From positions 160,922 through 202,703 of the forward strand of contig NZ_LISX01000002.1 of the NCBI RefSeq assembly GCF_001905465.1: a DNA stretch of 41,782 nt, written 5' to 3'. Position 1 is the stretch's first letter. Every line of letters begins with the position of its first letter. The translations under genes were made by a program, and so were the position numbers. Positions 7,367 to 14,788 of the stretch are shown here, piece after piece. Source of the stretch: Kitasatospora sp. CB01950 (GTDB lineage: Bacteria > Actinomycetota > Actinomycetes > Streptomycetales > Streptomycetaceae). The notes under the pieces were generated by a model. It ran no database searches. It had not been told where the DNA came from and was given only the letters and a program-made list of their open reading frames with translations.

Positions 7367-8773
7367 CTACTCGGAGAGTTCCGACGACCCGTCCTGCTCG
7401 GCCAGTTGGGCCAGCGGAACGGGACAGGACAGCGGTCGGCTGTCGGGCCGCCCGAGCGGGCCGCCGGACAGGCAGGCCACGGCGGGCCCGCACATCCGGC
7501 CCTGGCACCAGCCCATGCCGGCCCGGGTCAGCAGCTTGACGGTGCGCGCGTCGGCCGCGCCGAGTTCGGTGACGGCCTCCCGGACGGCCCGCGCCGGGAC
7601 TTCCTCGCACCGGCAGACGTCGGTGTCGTCGGTCACCCAGCCCGTCCAGTCCGGCCCGGGCGCGTGCGCGGCCGCCATCAGCGCGGCGAACGCCCGCCGC
7701 CGCCGGCGCGCCGCCAACTCCTTGGCCGGAGCCGGTCGTTGCGCCACCGAGTAGGCGGCGAGCACGCCCTCGGCGAGCGCCAGGTCGGCCCCGCCGACGC
7801 CGCAGGTCTCCCCCGCCGCCCACAGTCCGGGCACGGTGGTGCGCTGCTGGGCGTCCACCCGCAGCGCGGCGGTGCCGTCGGCGGTGGTGACGGTGTCCGC
7901 GCCGAGTTCGACGGCCAGGTCGATCTGCGGGACGAGTCCGTGCCCGACGGCGAGCGCGTCGCACGCGATCCGCCGCTCGGTGCCGGGCACCGGCTTCCAC
8001 CGGGCGTCCAGCCGGGCCACGGTGACGCCGGTGACCCGGTCGCTGCCGTGCGCCTCGACGACCGCGGACCGGAGCCGCAACCGTACCCCGTGCCGCAGCA
8101 GCCGCCGCGCGTGGTCGGCGCCCTCCGCCAGCTTGCCGGGGTTGCCCGCCAGCACCGGAAGCCCGCGGGCGTACCCGAGGTACCCCGTCGCCTCGACGAT
8201 CGCCGGAACCCGCGCCCCGGCGGCCGTCAGCGAGGACGCGGCCGCCAGCAGCAGCGGACCGCTGCCCGCCACCACGATCCGCCGCCCCGGCAGCACCAGC
8301 CCGGACTTCAGCATCGCCTGCGCCCCGCCGGCGCTCACCACGCCGGGCAACGTCCAACCGGGGAACGGCAGTTGACGCTCGTACGCACCGGTCGCCAGCA
8401 GCACGGCCCGGGCCTCGACGGCGACCCGGTCGCCGCCCTCCGGCCCGCGCGTCGCCTGCAGCGTCCACCCGTCCGCACCCCGCTCGGCGGCCCACACGTG
8501 GTGCCCGGGCAGGTAATCCACCAGCGGGGCCGCCGCCAGCCGCTCGCGCAGCCACTCGAAGGTCCGCCAGCCGTGGTGCAGCCGATCCGGCCGCGCCGCC
8601 CCGAGCTCCGGCGCGGGATGCCGGTAGTACTGCCCGCCGAGCCGCGACCCCGCGTCCACCAGCGCCACCCGCAGCCCCAGGCCGGCCGCGGCGTCCGCCG
8701 CCGCCAGGCCCGCAGGCCCCGCGCCGATCACCGCGAGGTCGTAACCCACCCGCTCAGACCGCGAGTTCACCAT
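7367..8773 (-). CDS. D-hydroxyproline dehydrogenase, large FAD/[2Fe-2S] subunit
   Basis: This 468-residue pyridine-nucleotide-disulfide-type oxidoreductase has an N-terminal FAD site (DLAVIGAGPAGLAAADAA), a second dinucleotide-binding region (RRIVVAGSGPLLLAAAS) and the FAD-closing segment TVPGLWAAGETCGVGG. Near the C-terminus, C-x-C (DVCRCEEV) and C-x4-C (GWCQGRMCGP) form a BFD-like [2Fe-2S] site. This is the alpha-subunit architecture of heterotrimeric D-hydroxyproline dehydrogenases, related to hydrogen cyanide synthase HcnB, which oxidise cis-4-hydroxy-D-proline to the pyrroline. The ATG at 8773 lies inside the preceding ferredoxin-like subunit gene (20-base overlap), implying coupled translation and fixed stoichiometry. 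Confidence 0.83.
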   Translation of the reverse strand: MVNSRSERVGYDLAVIGAGPAGLAAADAAAGLGLRVALVDAGSRLGGQYYRHPAPELGAARPDRLHHGWRTFEWLRERLAAAPLVDYLPGHHVWAAERGADGWTLQATRGPEGGDRVAVEARAVLLATGAYERQLPFPGWTLPGVVSAGGAQAMLKSGLVLPGRRIVVAGSGPLLLAAASSLTAAGARVPAIVEATGYLGYARGLPVLAGNPGKLAEGADHARRLLRHGVRLRLRSAVVEAHGSDRVTGVTVARLDARWKPVPGTERRIACDALAVGHGLVPQIDLAVELGADTVTTADGTAALRVDAQQRTTVPGLWAAGETCGVGGADLALAEGVLAAYSVAQRPAPAKELAARRRRRAFAALMAAAHAPGPDWTGWVTDDTDVCRCEEVPARAVREAVTELGAADARTVKLLTRAGMGWCQGRMCGPAVACLSGGPLGRPDSRPLSCPVPLAQLAEQDGSSELSE

Positions 8774-9062
8774 GGCCGTGCCCTTCCTGCGTGGTCACCA
8801 CGTCGCCGTCCTCGGCCGGCACCAGGCACAGCCGCTGGTTCGGACGCCCGTTCACGGTCGCCAGACAGTCGAAGCACTGCCCGATCCCGCAGAACGCCCC
8901 CCTGGGGCGCCCGCCGACCCGCGTCACCCGCCAGGCCACCACGCCGTCCGCCCACAACGCCGCCGCCAACGTCTGCCCGGGCAGCGCCGCAACCGCCCGC
9001 CCGTCGAACAGAATCGACCGCGCCGAGCCGGGCTCGGCACCCACCAATTCGAGCGGATCCAC
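8754..9062 (-). CDS. D-hydroxyproline dehydrogenase, small [2Fe-2S] subunit
   Basis: This 102-residue ferredoxin-like protein has the plant-type [2Fe-2S] pattern: C-x4-C-x2-C (GAFCGIGQCFDCLATVNG) followed by a fourth Cys (NQRLCLVPA). Size and pattern match the HcnA-like gamma subunit of the trimeric dehydrogenase, which passes electrons between the two flavin subunits. The GTG at 9062 was chosen because GGGAGG stands 7 bases upstream; another GTG six bases earlier is too close to that ribosome site. The gene lies between the two flavin-subunit genes and overlaps the alpha subunit by 20 bases. The 145-base gap to the upstream subunit is proline-codon-rich and GC-rich and shows no gene. Confidence 0.82.
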   Translation of the reverse strand: MDPLELVGAEPGSARSILFDGRAVAALPGQTLAAALWADGVVAWRVTRVGGRPRGAFCGIGQCFDCLATVNGRPNQRLCLVPAEDGDVVTTQEGHGHGELAV

Positions 9063-9207
9063 GCTCACACCTCCCAAACAGCCCCGAACCACCGCACACG
9101 ACAACCCCCGCACACCCACCGCCGGCACCCGGCGCCCGGCCGCCCGCGCACCCCACGCGCAACGCCCGTCCCCCGCCCGCGCCGACCGGCGCCGGCAGCG
9201 CCGCCAC

Positions 9208-10389
9208 CTACTCCGCTCCCGGACCCGAGCCGGCGGAACCCTCGTCCGCCCCCTCGAACCGCTCCGGCCGGAACGGCGAGAGATCGAACCCGACGTCCTC
9301 GCCCGCCAGTTGACGGCCGATCAGCAGCCCCGTCGCCGGCGCCAGCCCGATCCCCGCCCCCTCGTGCCCGCACGCGTGGTACAGGCCCGGCACCCGCACG
9401 TCCTGCCCGATCGCCGGCAGGTGGTCCGGCAGGTACGGCCGGAACCCCCGGTAGGCCCGCTGGACCGCCACCGTCCCCAGCACCGGGAACAGCGCGACGG
9501 CCTGCGCCGCGAGCCGCCGCAGCACCTCCACCCGCAGCGTCCGGTCGAACCCGACCCGCTCCCGGCTGGCGCCGATCAGCACCGGCCCGGCGGGCGTCCC
9601 CTCGACCACCGCCGAGGACTGCAGGTCCGCCGACCCGGACGCGACGTCCGCCACGTAGTCCGCGGCGTACACCTTCCGCCGCACCACCCGCGGCAGCGGC
9701 TCCGTGACCAGCACGAACCCTCGCCGCGGCAGCACCGGCAGCCGCACCCCGGCCAGCTCGGCCACCGCGCCGCCCCAGGTGCCGGCCGCGTTGACCACGG
9801 CGGGCGCGGCGAGCTCGCGCCGCTCGGTGACGACCCCCGCGATCGACCCGTCCGCGCCGCGCCGCAGCGCCGTCACGGCCTCCCCGAGGTACCGGTCCGC
9901 ACCGGAGGCCCGCAGCAGCTGCGCGGCCGCCAGCGCGGGCTGCACCTGCGCGTCCTGGGGGTACAGCACCCCGCCGGGCAGCCCCTCGGCGAGGTGCGGC
10001 TCCAGCTCCCGCAGCTCCGCCCCGTCCACCGCGACGGCCTCCACCCCGACCCGCCGCTGTTCGACGGCGAACCGGTTCAGCGCGTCCAGCCCGGCCGCCC
10101 CGGAGGCGACCACCAGACCGCCCTTGGCCTCGTACTCGACCTGCTCGCCGAGCGAGTCCGCCAGCTCCCGCCACAGCTCGGTGGAGAGCAGCGCCAGGTC
10201 GAGTTCGGGCCCGGGTTCCTTGTCCGAGACCAGCAGGTTCCCCTCGCCGGCCCCGGTGGTCCCGCCGGCCACCGGCCCGCGGTCGACCACGGCCACCCGC
10301 AGCCCGGCCCGGGCCGCGTAATACGCGCACGCCGCGCCGACCACACCCGCACCGATCACCACGACGTCGTAGGAGGTTCGCTTCAACAC
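9208..10389 (-). CDS. D-hydroxyproline dehydrogenase, catalytic FAD subunit (DAO family)
   Basis: This 393-residue D-amino-acid-oxidase-family protein begins with a textbook FAD site (YDVVVIGAGVVGAACAYYAA) and ends with the FAD-contacting GLYHACGHEGAGIGLAPATG. It corresponds to the beta (HcnC-like) subunit that oxidises the D-imino acid. It is the first gene of the beta-gamma-alpha order. The start is a GTG at 10389 with no recognisable ribosome-binding site. A hexamer CATATT ends 6 bases before it, so the mRNA may be leaderless. A candidate operator (10398-10408) overlaps this hexamer. Other sarcosine- or glycine-oxidase-type reactions are possible for the family; the neighbours point to hydroxyproline. 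Confidence 0.82.
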   Translation of the reverse strand: MLKRTSYDVVVIGAGVVGAACAYYAARAGLRVAVVDRGPVAGGTTGAGEGNLLVSDKEPGPELDLALLSTELWRELADSLGEQVEYEAKGGLVVASGAAGLDALNRFAVEQRRVGVEAVAVDGAELRELEPHLAEGLPGGVLYPQDAQVQPALAAAQLLRASGADRYLGEAVTALRRGADGSIAGVVTERRELAAPAVVNAAGTWGGAVAELAGVRLPVLPRRGFVLVTEPLPRVVRRKVYAADYVADVASGSADLQSSAVVEGTPAGPVLIGASRERVGFDRTLRVEVLRRLAAQAVALFPVLGTVAVQRAYRGFRPYLPDHLPAIGQDVRVPGLYHACGHEGAGIGLAPATGLLIGRQLAGEDVGFDLSPFRPERFEGADEGSAGSGPGAE

Positions 10390-10425
10390 GTCAGTAATAT
10401 GTCACATGTCCAGAATCACCGACAA
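10390..10425 (-). promoter_or_regulatory. Candidate leaderless promoter with overlapping operator
   Basis: On the minus strand TTGTCG, an 18-base spacer and CATATT are followed by six bases and then the GTG start codon, which places the expected transcription start at the codon itself. The inverted repeat ATGT-C-ACAT (10399-10407) overlaps the -10 hexamer. It matches the GT-C-AC core of the other candidate GntR sites in this block, so bound regulator would block the promoter. Confidence 0.5.
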
Positions 10426-10470
10426 GCCCACCCCCTCCCGACACGCCCGAAAAGCCGCACCCGGGAACGC

Positions 10471-10506
10471 CGGACGGCCCCGGACCGTCAGGTCCGAGGC
10501 CGTCCG
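10471..10506 (-). terminator. Terminator hairpin after tatC
   Basis: CGGACGGCC and CGGACC pair with GGTCCG and GGCCGTCCG across a GTCA loop, with one opposed mismatch (10480/10497). It lies just beyond the tatC stop and separates the Tat genes from the hydroxyproline block. Confidence 0.7.
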
Positions 10507-10529
10507 CACTGCGATCCGCCGGAGCGGGA

Positions 10530-11438
10530 TCAGGTGATGTCGTCGTGCCGCGCCGCCTGCACCGGCTCCGCGGCGCCCACCGCCTCCGCGTCCTCGACGG
10601 CGTCCACCGTCAGGTCGACCTCCGAGGCCTCCTCGTCGCTCAGCAGCGCGTCGGGGTTTCGGGCCAGCTTGCGCTTGTCGTTGAGCAGCGAGACGCCGAC
10701 CGCCAGGAAGTACAGCATCCAGATCGGCGCGGCCAGCGCCAGCATCGACAGCGGGTCGGCGGACGGGGTGGCGAACGCCGCGAACACGGTGATGCCCATC
10801 ACCATGGCCCGCCACCAACCCAGCAGCCGCTTGCCGGAGAGCACGCCGATCAGGTTCAGCATCACCAGGAACAGCGGCAGCTCGAAGCCCAGGCCGAACA
10901 CCAGCACCATGCGGGTGATCAGGTCCAGGTAGGTCTCGACCGGCACGATCGCCTTGACGCCGTCCGCGATGAAGCTGATCAGCATCATCGCGGTGGTCGG
11001 CATGATCACGTACGCGAGCACCGCGCCCGCCAGGAACAGCGGGGTGCCGAGCGCCAGGAACGAGACCGAGTAGCGCTTCTCGTGCCGGTGCAGGCCGGGC
11101 GAAACGAACTTCCACAGCTGGTACAGCCAGACCGGGGTGGCGGCCACCACGCCGGCCGTGAGGCTGACCTTCAGTGCGATGGTGAACGGCGTGGTCAGGC
11201 CGATGGTGGAGATCTCCACACAGTGCTTCATGCCCGCGGGCAGCTCCCCGCCCGGGCCGCACGCCGGCAGCGGCTCGATCAGGAAGTGCACCAGCTCCCT
11301 GCTGTAGAACGCCGCGGCGATCGTGAACACGATGATCGCCAGCAGCGACTTGACCAGCCGGTTGCGCAGCTCCCGCAGATGGTCGGCCAGCGCCATCCGC
11401 CCCTCAGGGTCCTTGGGCGCTTTGGTCGTCTTGCTCAA
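10530..11438 (-). CDS. tatC: Sec-independent protein translocase TatC
   Basis: This 302-residue polytopic membrane protein is the substrate-receptor core of the twin-arginine translocase. It carries the TatC signature ADHLRELRNRLVKSL near the N-terminus and about six membrane segments, including the FGLGFELPLFLVMLNLIG and SADPLSMLALAAPIWMLYFL regions. The C-terminal ~50 residues are acidic and cytoplasmic. The chosen start is a rare TTG at 11438 with GAGGA 5 bases upstream; it keeps the KDPEGRM segment that I recall in streptomycete TatC. An ATG 14 codons later is the alternative. It lies 59 bases downstream of tatA and should be cotranscribed with it. Confidence 0.95.
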   Translation of the reverse strand: MSKTTKAPKDPEGRMALADHLRELRNRLVKSLLAIIVFTIAAAFYSRELVHFLIEPLPACGPGGELPAGMKHCVEISTIGLTTPFTIALKVSLTAGVVAATPVWLYQLWKFVSPGLHRHEKRYSVSFLALGTPLFLAGAVLAYVIMPTTAMMLISFIADGVKAIVPVETYLDLITRMVLVFGLGFELPLFLVMLNLIGVLSGKRLLGWWRAMVMGITVFAAFATPSADPLSMLALAAPIWMLYFLAVGVSLLNDKRKLARNPDALLSDEEASEVDLTVDAVEDAEAVGAAEPVQAARHDDIT

Positions 11439-11497
11439 CCCGGTCCTCGAATCGTGCGCTCGTCAGTGGTCGGAGTGGTGCGGGGCAGCCCTGCGGT

Positions 11498-11758
11498 TCA
11501 GGCGGCCCGGTCGGTGCGGGAGGCGCCGGGAGCGGTCTTGACCACCCGCTCCGGCTCGGCGGCGGGAGCAGGTGGAGCGGCGGGCGTGCCGGCGGCACCG
11601 GCCGTGAACTCGCCGCGCAGCGCCTTGCCCTCGCTCTTCAGGATCCGCAGGGACCGCCCGAGCCCCCGCGCCACGTCGGGCAGCCGCTTGCCGCCGAACA
11701 GCAGCACGGCGAAGACCACGACGATCAGCAACAAGGCGGGGTGTGTCAGAATCCGCAT
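11498..11758 (-). CDS. tatA: Sec-independent protein translocase TatA
   Basis: This 86-residue single-pass protein has the TatA/E layout: an N-terminal membrane helix ([20 protein letters not shown]), the conserved FGGKRLPD hinge, an amphipathic helix ([19 protein letters not shown]) and a variable Ala/Pro-rich tail. TatA oligomerises to form the transport path for folded twin-arginine substrates. The 146-base leader upstream contains three 9-bp tandem copies of GGAGATCCA (11782-11808). No tatB-like gene is present in the window. Confidence 0.93.
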   Translation of the reverse strand: MRILTHPALLLIVVVFAVLLFGGKRLPDVARGLGRSLRILKSEGKALRGEFTAGAAGTPAAPPAPAAEPERVVKTAPGASRTDRAA

Positions 11759-11904
11759 CGCAGCACCGCCTTCCTTGTCCGGGAGATCCAGGAGATCCAG
11801 GAGGTCCGGGGAGGCAGAGCTCCCCCTCTGCGGGCGATGGTAGCCGCTCGGGGTGTCGCGCCGGGAACCCGGTCCCCACCACCGGCGGCCGGGCCCCCGC
11901 GCGC

Positions 11905-12060
11905 TCAGCCCTTCTCGGCGGCCCGCTGCAACGCCGCGACCGCCCCGTCCACCTCACGGGTCAGCGCCCGCGCGTCCAGCCACAGCCGGACCGCGAGCGC
12001 GCCGAGCACCAGCAGCCCGGCGGTGGACAGCAGGACGGCGCCGACCAGGGTCCAGTTCAT
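11905..12060 (-). CDS. Small single-pass membrane protein of unknown function
   Basis: This 51-residue protein starts [20 protein letters not shown] and is almost entirely one hydrophobic helix (about residues 4-28) followed by a charged amphipathic tail ([20 protein letters not shown]). The ATG at 12060 follows GGAAAGG by 8 bases, a good ribosome site, which supports a real gene despite its size. It lies 14 bases after the zinc-ribbon gene and upstream of tatA on the same strand. I do not recognise a named family. The helix-plus-amphipathic-tail layout is loosely TatA-like, but the FG hinge is absent. Confidence 0.65.
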   Translation of the reverse strand: MNWTLVGAVLLSTAGLLVLGALAVRLWLDARALTREVDGAVAALQRAAEKG

Positions 12061-12074
12061 GTGCGGGGCCTTTC

Positions 12075-12305
12075 CTATCCGTCCACCGGCAGCAGCCGCA
12101 TGGTGTGCACGCCGGCCGCGGTGAGCGCGGCGACGATCCGCTCCCCGGCGATCTTGCGGACGGACGCTCCGCAGGCCGGGCAGGTGAAGCTGTAGAAGGT
12201 GCGCTCCCGGCTGGCGCCGAGCGCCAGCCGGAACTCCTCGGCCGGGAGTTCGACCTTCTCCCGGCACTGCGAGCAGTACACCTTGAATCTGGTGCCCTCG
12301 GTCAC
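12075..12305 (-). CDS. Small zinc-ribbon protein downstream of pafC
   Basis: This 76-residue protein has two CxxC knuckles (VYCSQCREKV and FTCPACGASV) separated by about 30 residues, a classic zinc ribbon. The GTG start at 12305 shares GTGA with the pafC stop, so it is translationally coupled to pafC. The remainder is an alpha/beta tail ending in RLLPVDG. Zinc ribbons of this size often bind nucleic acid or a protein partner; here the function is unknown. Coupling to a DNA-damage regulator suggests, but does not show, a link. Confidence 0.75.
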   Translation of the reverse strand: MTEGTRFKVYCSQCREKVELPAEEFRLALGASRERTFYSFTCPACGASVRKIAGERIVAALTAAGVHTMRLLPVDG

Positions 12306-13267
12306 GTGGTTCGGACCTGTCCGTCCCGGTAGTGCTCCAGCGCGGCCAGCGCGGCGGTGCGGGCCTGTTCGGCGAGCTGCGGCGGGGCGGTGATCCGGCC
12401 GTCCCGCCCGAGCCGCAGGGCGAGCGTGCGCAGCCCGGACGGTTCGGCGGAGCGCAGGGTGATCCGCAGGCCGCCGTCGGGGAGCTCCTCGGCGCTGTCG
12501 TGGGTGTAGTACTCGGCGACCCAGCGGCCGCCGGGTCCGACCTCGACCACGACCTGCGGGTCGTCGGCCGCGGGCGCGACCAGGCCGGCGGACAGGTCGC
12601 GGGGCTGCAGCCGGGGCGGGTTGGCGGGCTCGTCGAGGACCTTGATCTCGGCGATCCGGTCGAGCCGGAAGGTGCGCCGGTCCTCGGAGGTGCGGCACCA
12701 GCCTTCCAGGTAGGTGTGGCCCTCGGTGACCAGCCGGATCGGGTCGACCTCGCGCTCGGTGAGCTCGCCGCGGCCGTGCGACCAGTAGCGCAGCCAGATC
12801 AGCCGGCCCTCGCTGAGCGCCCGGTCGATGTCGGCGAAGACGGTGCCCTCGGCCTCGAAGGTGACGCCGATCCGGGCGGCCGACTCGGCGCTTTCGCCGG
12901 CCGCGTCCTCGATCTTGGCGACGGCCCGGGTGAGCGCCTGCCGGTCCCGCTCGCGCAGGCCGGGGAGCCCGGCGACGGCCCGGGCGGCGACCAGCAGCGC
13001 GGTGGCCTCGTCGGCGGCCAGCCGCAGCGGCTGCGCGACGTCGTCGACGTTGTGCCACCAGATCCGCTCGCCGTCGGTGTCGATGTCGAGCAGGTCGCCG
13101 CCGCGGAAGGAGGTGCCGCACATCGGCAGCACGTTGAGGTCGCCGATCAGTTCGCGCTCGGTGATCCCGAACGCCCGCGCCACCTCGGCCACCTCGGCCC
13201 CGGGCCGCTCGCGCAGGTAGGTGACCAGCGACAGCATCCGCCGCGTCTGGTCGATCGCGTTACTCAC
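12302..13267 (-). CDS. pafC: PafC, WYL-domain subunit of the PafBC DNA-damage regulator
   Basis: This 321-residue protein has an N-terminal winged-helix part (about residues 5-65, with MLSLVTYLRERPGAEVAEVA), a central WYL domain (RLIWLRYWSHGRGELTEREV to YLEGWCRTSEDRRTFRLDRI) and a C-terminal WCX extension. In mycobacteria PafB and PafC form a heterodimer that activates the LexA/RecA-independent DNA-damage response, and streptomycete homologues are expected to do the same. Nucleic acid binding to the WYL domain is thought to be the trigger. The GTG at 13267 overlaps the pafB stop by 4 bases, so subunits are made in step. Confidence 0.9.
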   Translation of the reverse strand: MSNAIDQTRRMLSLVTYLRERPGAEVAEVARAFGITERELIGDLNVLPMCGTSFRGGDLLDIDTDGERIWWHNVDDVAQPLRLAADEATALLVAARAVAGLPGLRERDRQALTRAVAKIEDAAGESAESAARIGVTFEAEGTVFADIDRALSEGRLIWLRYWSHGRGELTEREVDPIRLVTEGHTYLEGWCRTSEDRRTFRLDRIAEIKVLDEPANPPRLQPRDLSAGLVAPAADDPQVVVEVGPGGRWVAEYYTHDSAEELPDGGLRITLRSAEPSGLRTLALRLGRDGRITAPPQLAEQARTAALAALEHYRDGQVRTT

Positions 13268-14238
13268 TGTGCAACCTCCGCGAGACCGGCGACGGCGCGC
13301 AGCCGGTCGATGACGTCGGCCCGCAGGTCCTCGGGGCCGATCACGATGACGTCGGGGCCGTACTCGGCGAGGTCGGCGCCCAGGCCGTTGCCGTACGGGA
13401 TGTCCAGCTGGTCCCAGTCGGCGTCCACCGGCCGGGTGTCCAGCGCCCGCTGCCGCAGCGGGTACGCGGCGCCCCGCCGGATCCGCACCATCGCCACGGC
13501 CGTGGCGCCCTCGCCCGCGAACCGGGCGACCACGGCGCGCACGTCGACGTGCTCGGGGACGTCGCCGGTGAACGCGCCGGCCCGGGAGCGGACCTTGCCG
13601 GTGATCCGGGACAGCCGGAACACCCGGGCGGAGCCGCGGTCGCGGTCGAAGCCGGCCAGGTACCAGTGGCCGCGCCAGCACTCCAGCGCCCACGGCTCGA
13701 CCGAGCGCGGCTCGGCGCCGGCGGCGCCGGCCTTGCGGTACTCGAACGTGACGGGCCGCCGGTCGCGGGCGGCGGTGAGCAGCGGCTCGAACGCGGCCTC
13801 CCGGCCGGGGATCCGCGGCTCCAGCGCACCGTGCTCGCGCTCCTCGGCGAACGGCACGCCGGCGGCCCGCAGCTTCTGCAGGGCGCCGCTGGCCGCGCCG
13901 GACATCTTGGCCTGCTGCCACACCCGGGCGGCGAGGGTGAGCGCGGCGGCCTCCTCGGCGTCCAGGGCGATCTCGGGGAGGCGGTTGCGGTCGCGGCGGG
14001 CGAGGTAGCCCACCTCGCCGTCCAACGCGTTCTCGTCCACGTCGATGACCAGGCCGAGTTCGCGCAGGTCGTCCTTGTCGCGCTCGAACATCCGGTTGAA
14101 GGCGTCCTCGGAGCCCTGTTGCCAGGCCTCTCTGTACGCCTCGACGGATTCGCGCAGCTCTTTCTTGGAGAGCGGACGCCGGGTGTTCATCAGGCACAGG
14201 GCGAGGTTCATCAGCCGCTCTGCCTTGGCGATCGCCAT
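13264..14238 (-). CDS. pafB: PafB, WYL-domain subunit of the PafBC DNA-damage regulator
   Basis: This 324-residue protein starts MAIAKAERLMNLALCLMNTR, a typical PafB N-terminal winged helix. The segment YREAWQQGSEDAFNRMFERD precedes a WYL domain (RRPVTFEYRKAGAAGAEPRS through HWYLAGFDRDRGSARVFRLS) and a WCX tail. It pairs with PafC to activate repair genes after DNA damage. The ATG at 14238 follows AAAGG. A strong terminator for the upstream FKBP gene (14308-14341) implies that pafBC has its own promoter in the roughly 70 bases between. Confidence 0.9.
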   Translation of the reverse strand: MAIAKAERLMNLALCLMNTRRPLSKKELRESVEAYREAWQQGSEDAFNRMFERDKDDLRELGLVIDVDENALDGEVGYLARRDRNRLPEIALDAEEAAALTLAARVWQQAKMSGAASGALQKLRAAGVPFAEEREHGALEPRIPGREAAFEPLLTAARDRRPVTFEYRKAGAAGAEPRSVEPWALECWRGHWYLAGFDRDRGSARVFRLSRITGKVRSRAGAFTGDVPEHVDVRAVVARFAGEGATAVAMVRIRRGAAYPLRQRALDTRPVDADWDQLDIPYGNGLGADLAEYGPDVIVIGPEDLRADVIDRLRAVAGLAEVAQ

Positions 14239-14307
14239 CGCTGACCTTTCCTCCGATCGGGGGGTGACCCGCCTGACCGTACCGGTCCGGACACGCTCGG
14301 CGAAAGC

Positions 14308-14341
14308 CGAACCCCCGGCTGCGTGCGCAGCCGGGGGTTCG
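14308..14341 (-). terminator. Terminator hairpin after the small FKBP gene
   Basis: CGAACCCCCGGCTGC pairs perfectly with GCAGCCGGGGGTTCG across a four-base loop, giving a 15-bp stem. It lies 16 bases beyond the FKBP stop on the minus strand. Confidence 0.85.
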
Positions 14342-14356
14342 ATGGTGCGTCCGAGG

Positions 14357-14728
14357 TCAGACGCCCAGCAGGTCCACCACGAAGATCAGGGTGGAGCCGG
14401 CCGGGATCAGCGGGCTCGGGGACTGGTTGCCGTACGCCAGATGCGGCGGGATGACCAGCTCGCGGCGGCCGCCGACGCGCATGCCCTCGACGCCCTGGTC
14501 CCAGCCCTTGATGACCCGGCCCCCGCCCAGCGGGAAGCGGAAGGTCTGGCCGCGGTTCCAGGAGGCGTCGAACTCCTCGCCGGAGGCGAAGGTGACACCG
14601 ACGTAGTGGACCTCGACGACCGCGCCGGCCTTGGCCTCGGCGCCGTCGCCGACCACGATGTCGCGGATCTGGAGCTCGGTCGGGGCGTCGCCGCCCGGGA
14701 AGTCGATCTCCGGCTTGGTCAGGCTCAC
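14357..14728 (-). CDS. Cytoplasmic FKBP-type peptidyl-prolyl isomerase
   Basis: This 123-residue protein is a single FKBP domain with no signal. The active-site pattern is canonical: VEVHYVGV, EFDASWNRG, FRFPLGGGRVIKGWDQGVEG with the conserved Trp, and LAYGNQ. It should catalyse proline cis/trans isomerisation in folding proteins. The GTG at 14728 follows GAAGAG. It is the last of three FKBP-type genes lying between pafA and pafB, ended by its own terminator. Confidence 0.92.
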   Translation of the reverse strand: MSLTKPEIDFPGGDAPTELQIRDIVVGDGAEAKAGAVVEVHYVGVTFASGEEFDASWNRGQTFRFPLGGGRVIKGWDQGVEGMRVGGRRELVIPPHLAYGNQSPSPLIPAGSTLIFVVDLLGV

Positions 14729-14788
14729 TGTTGCTCTTCTCGTTCGGTTGCGTGAACGCTGCTCATCCTAAACAGAAGCGGCGGCCGG

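Noticed and set aside
10417..10425. TTGTCGGTG on the minus strand, matching the TTGTCRGTG part of the PafBC-dependent promoter motif
   Set aside because: The expected TANNNT eight bases downstream is CATGTG, and the gene is a catabolic dehydrogenase. The nonamer also fits simply as a -35 region, so chance is the simpler reading.
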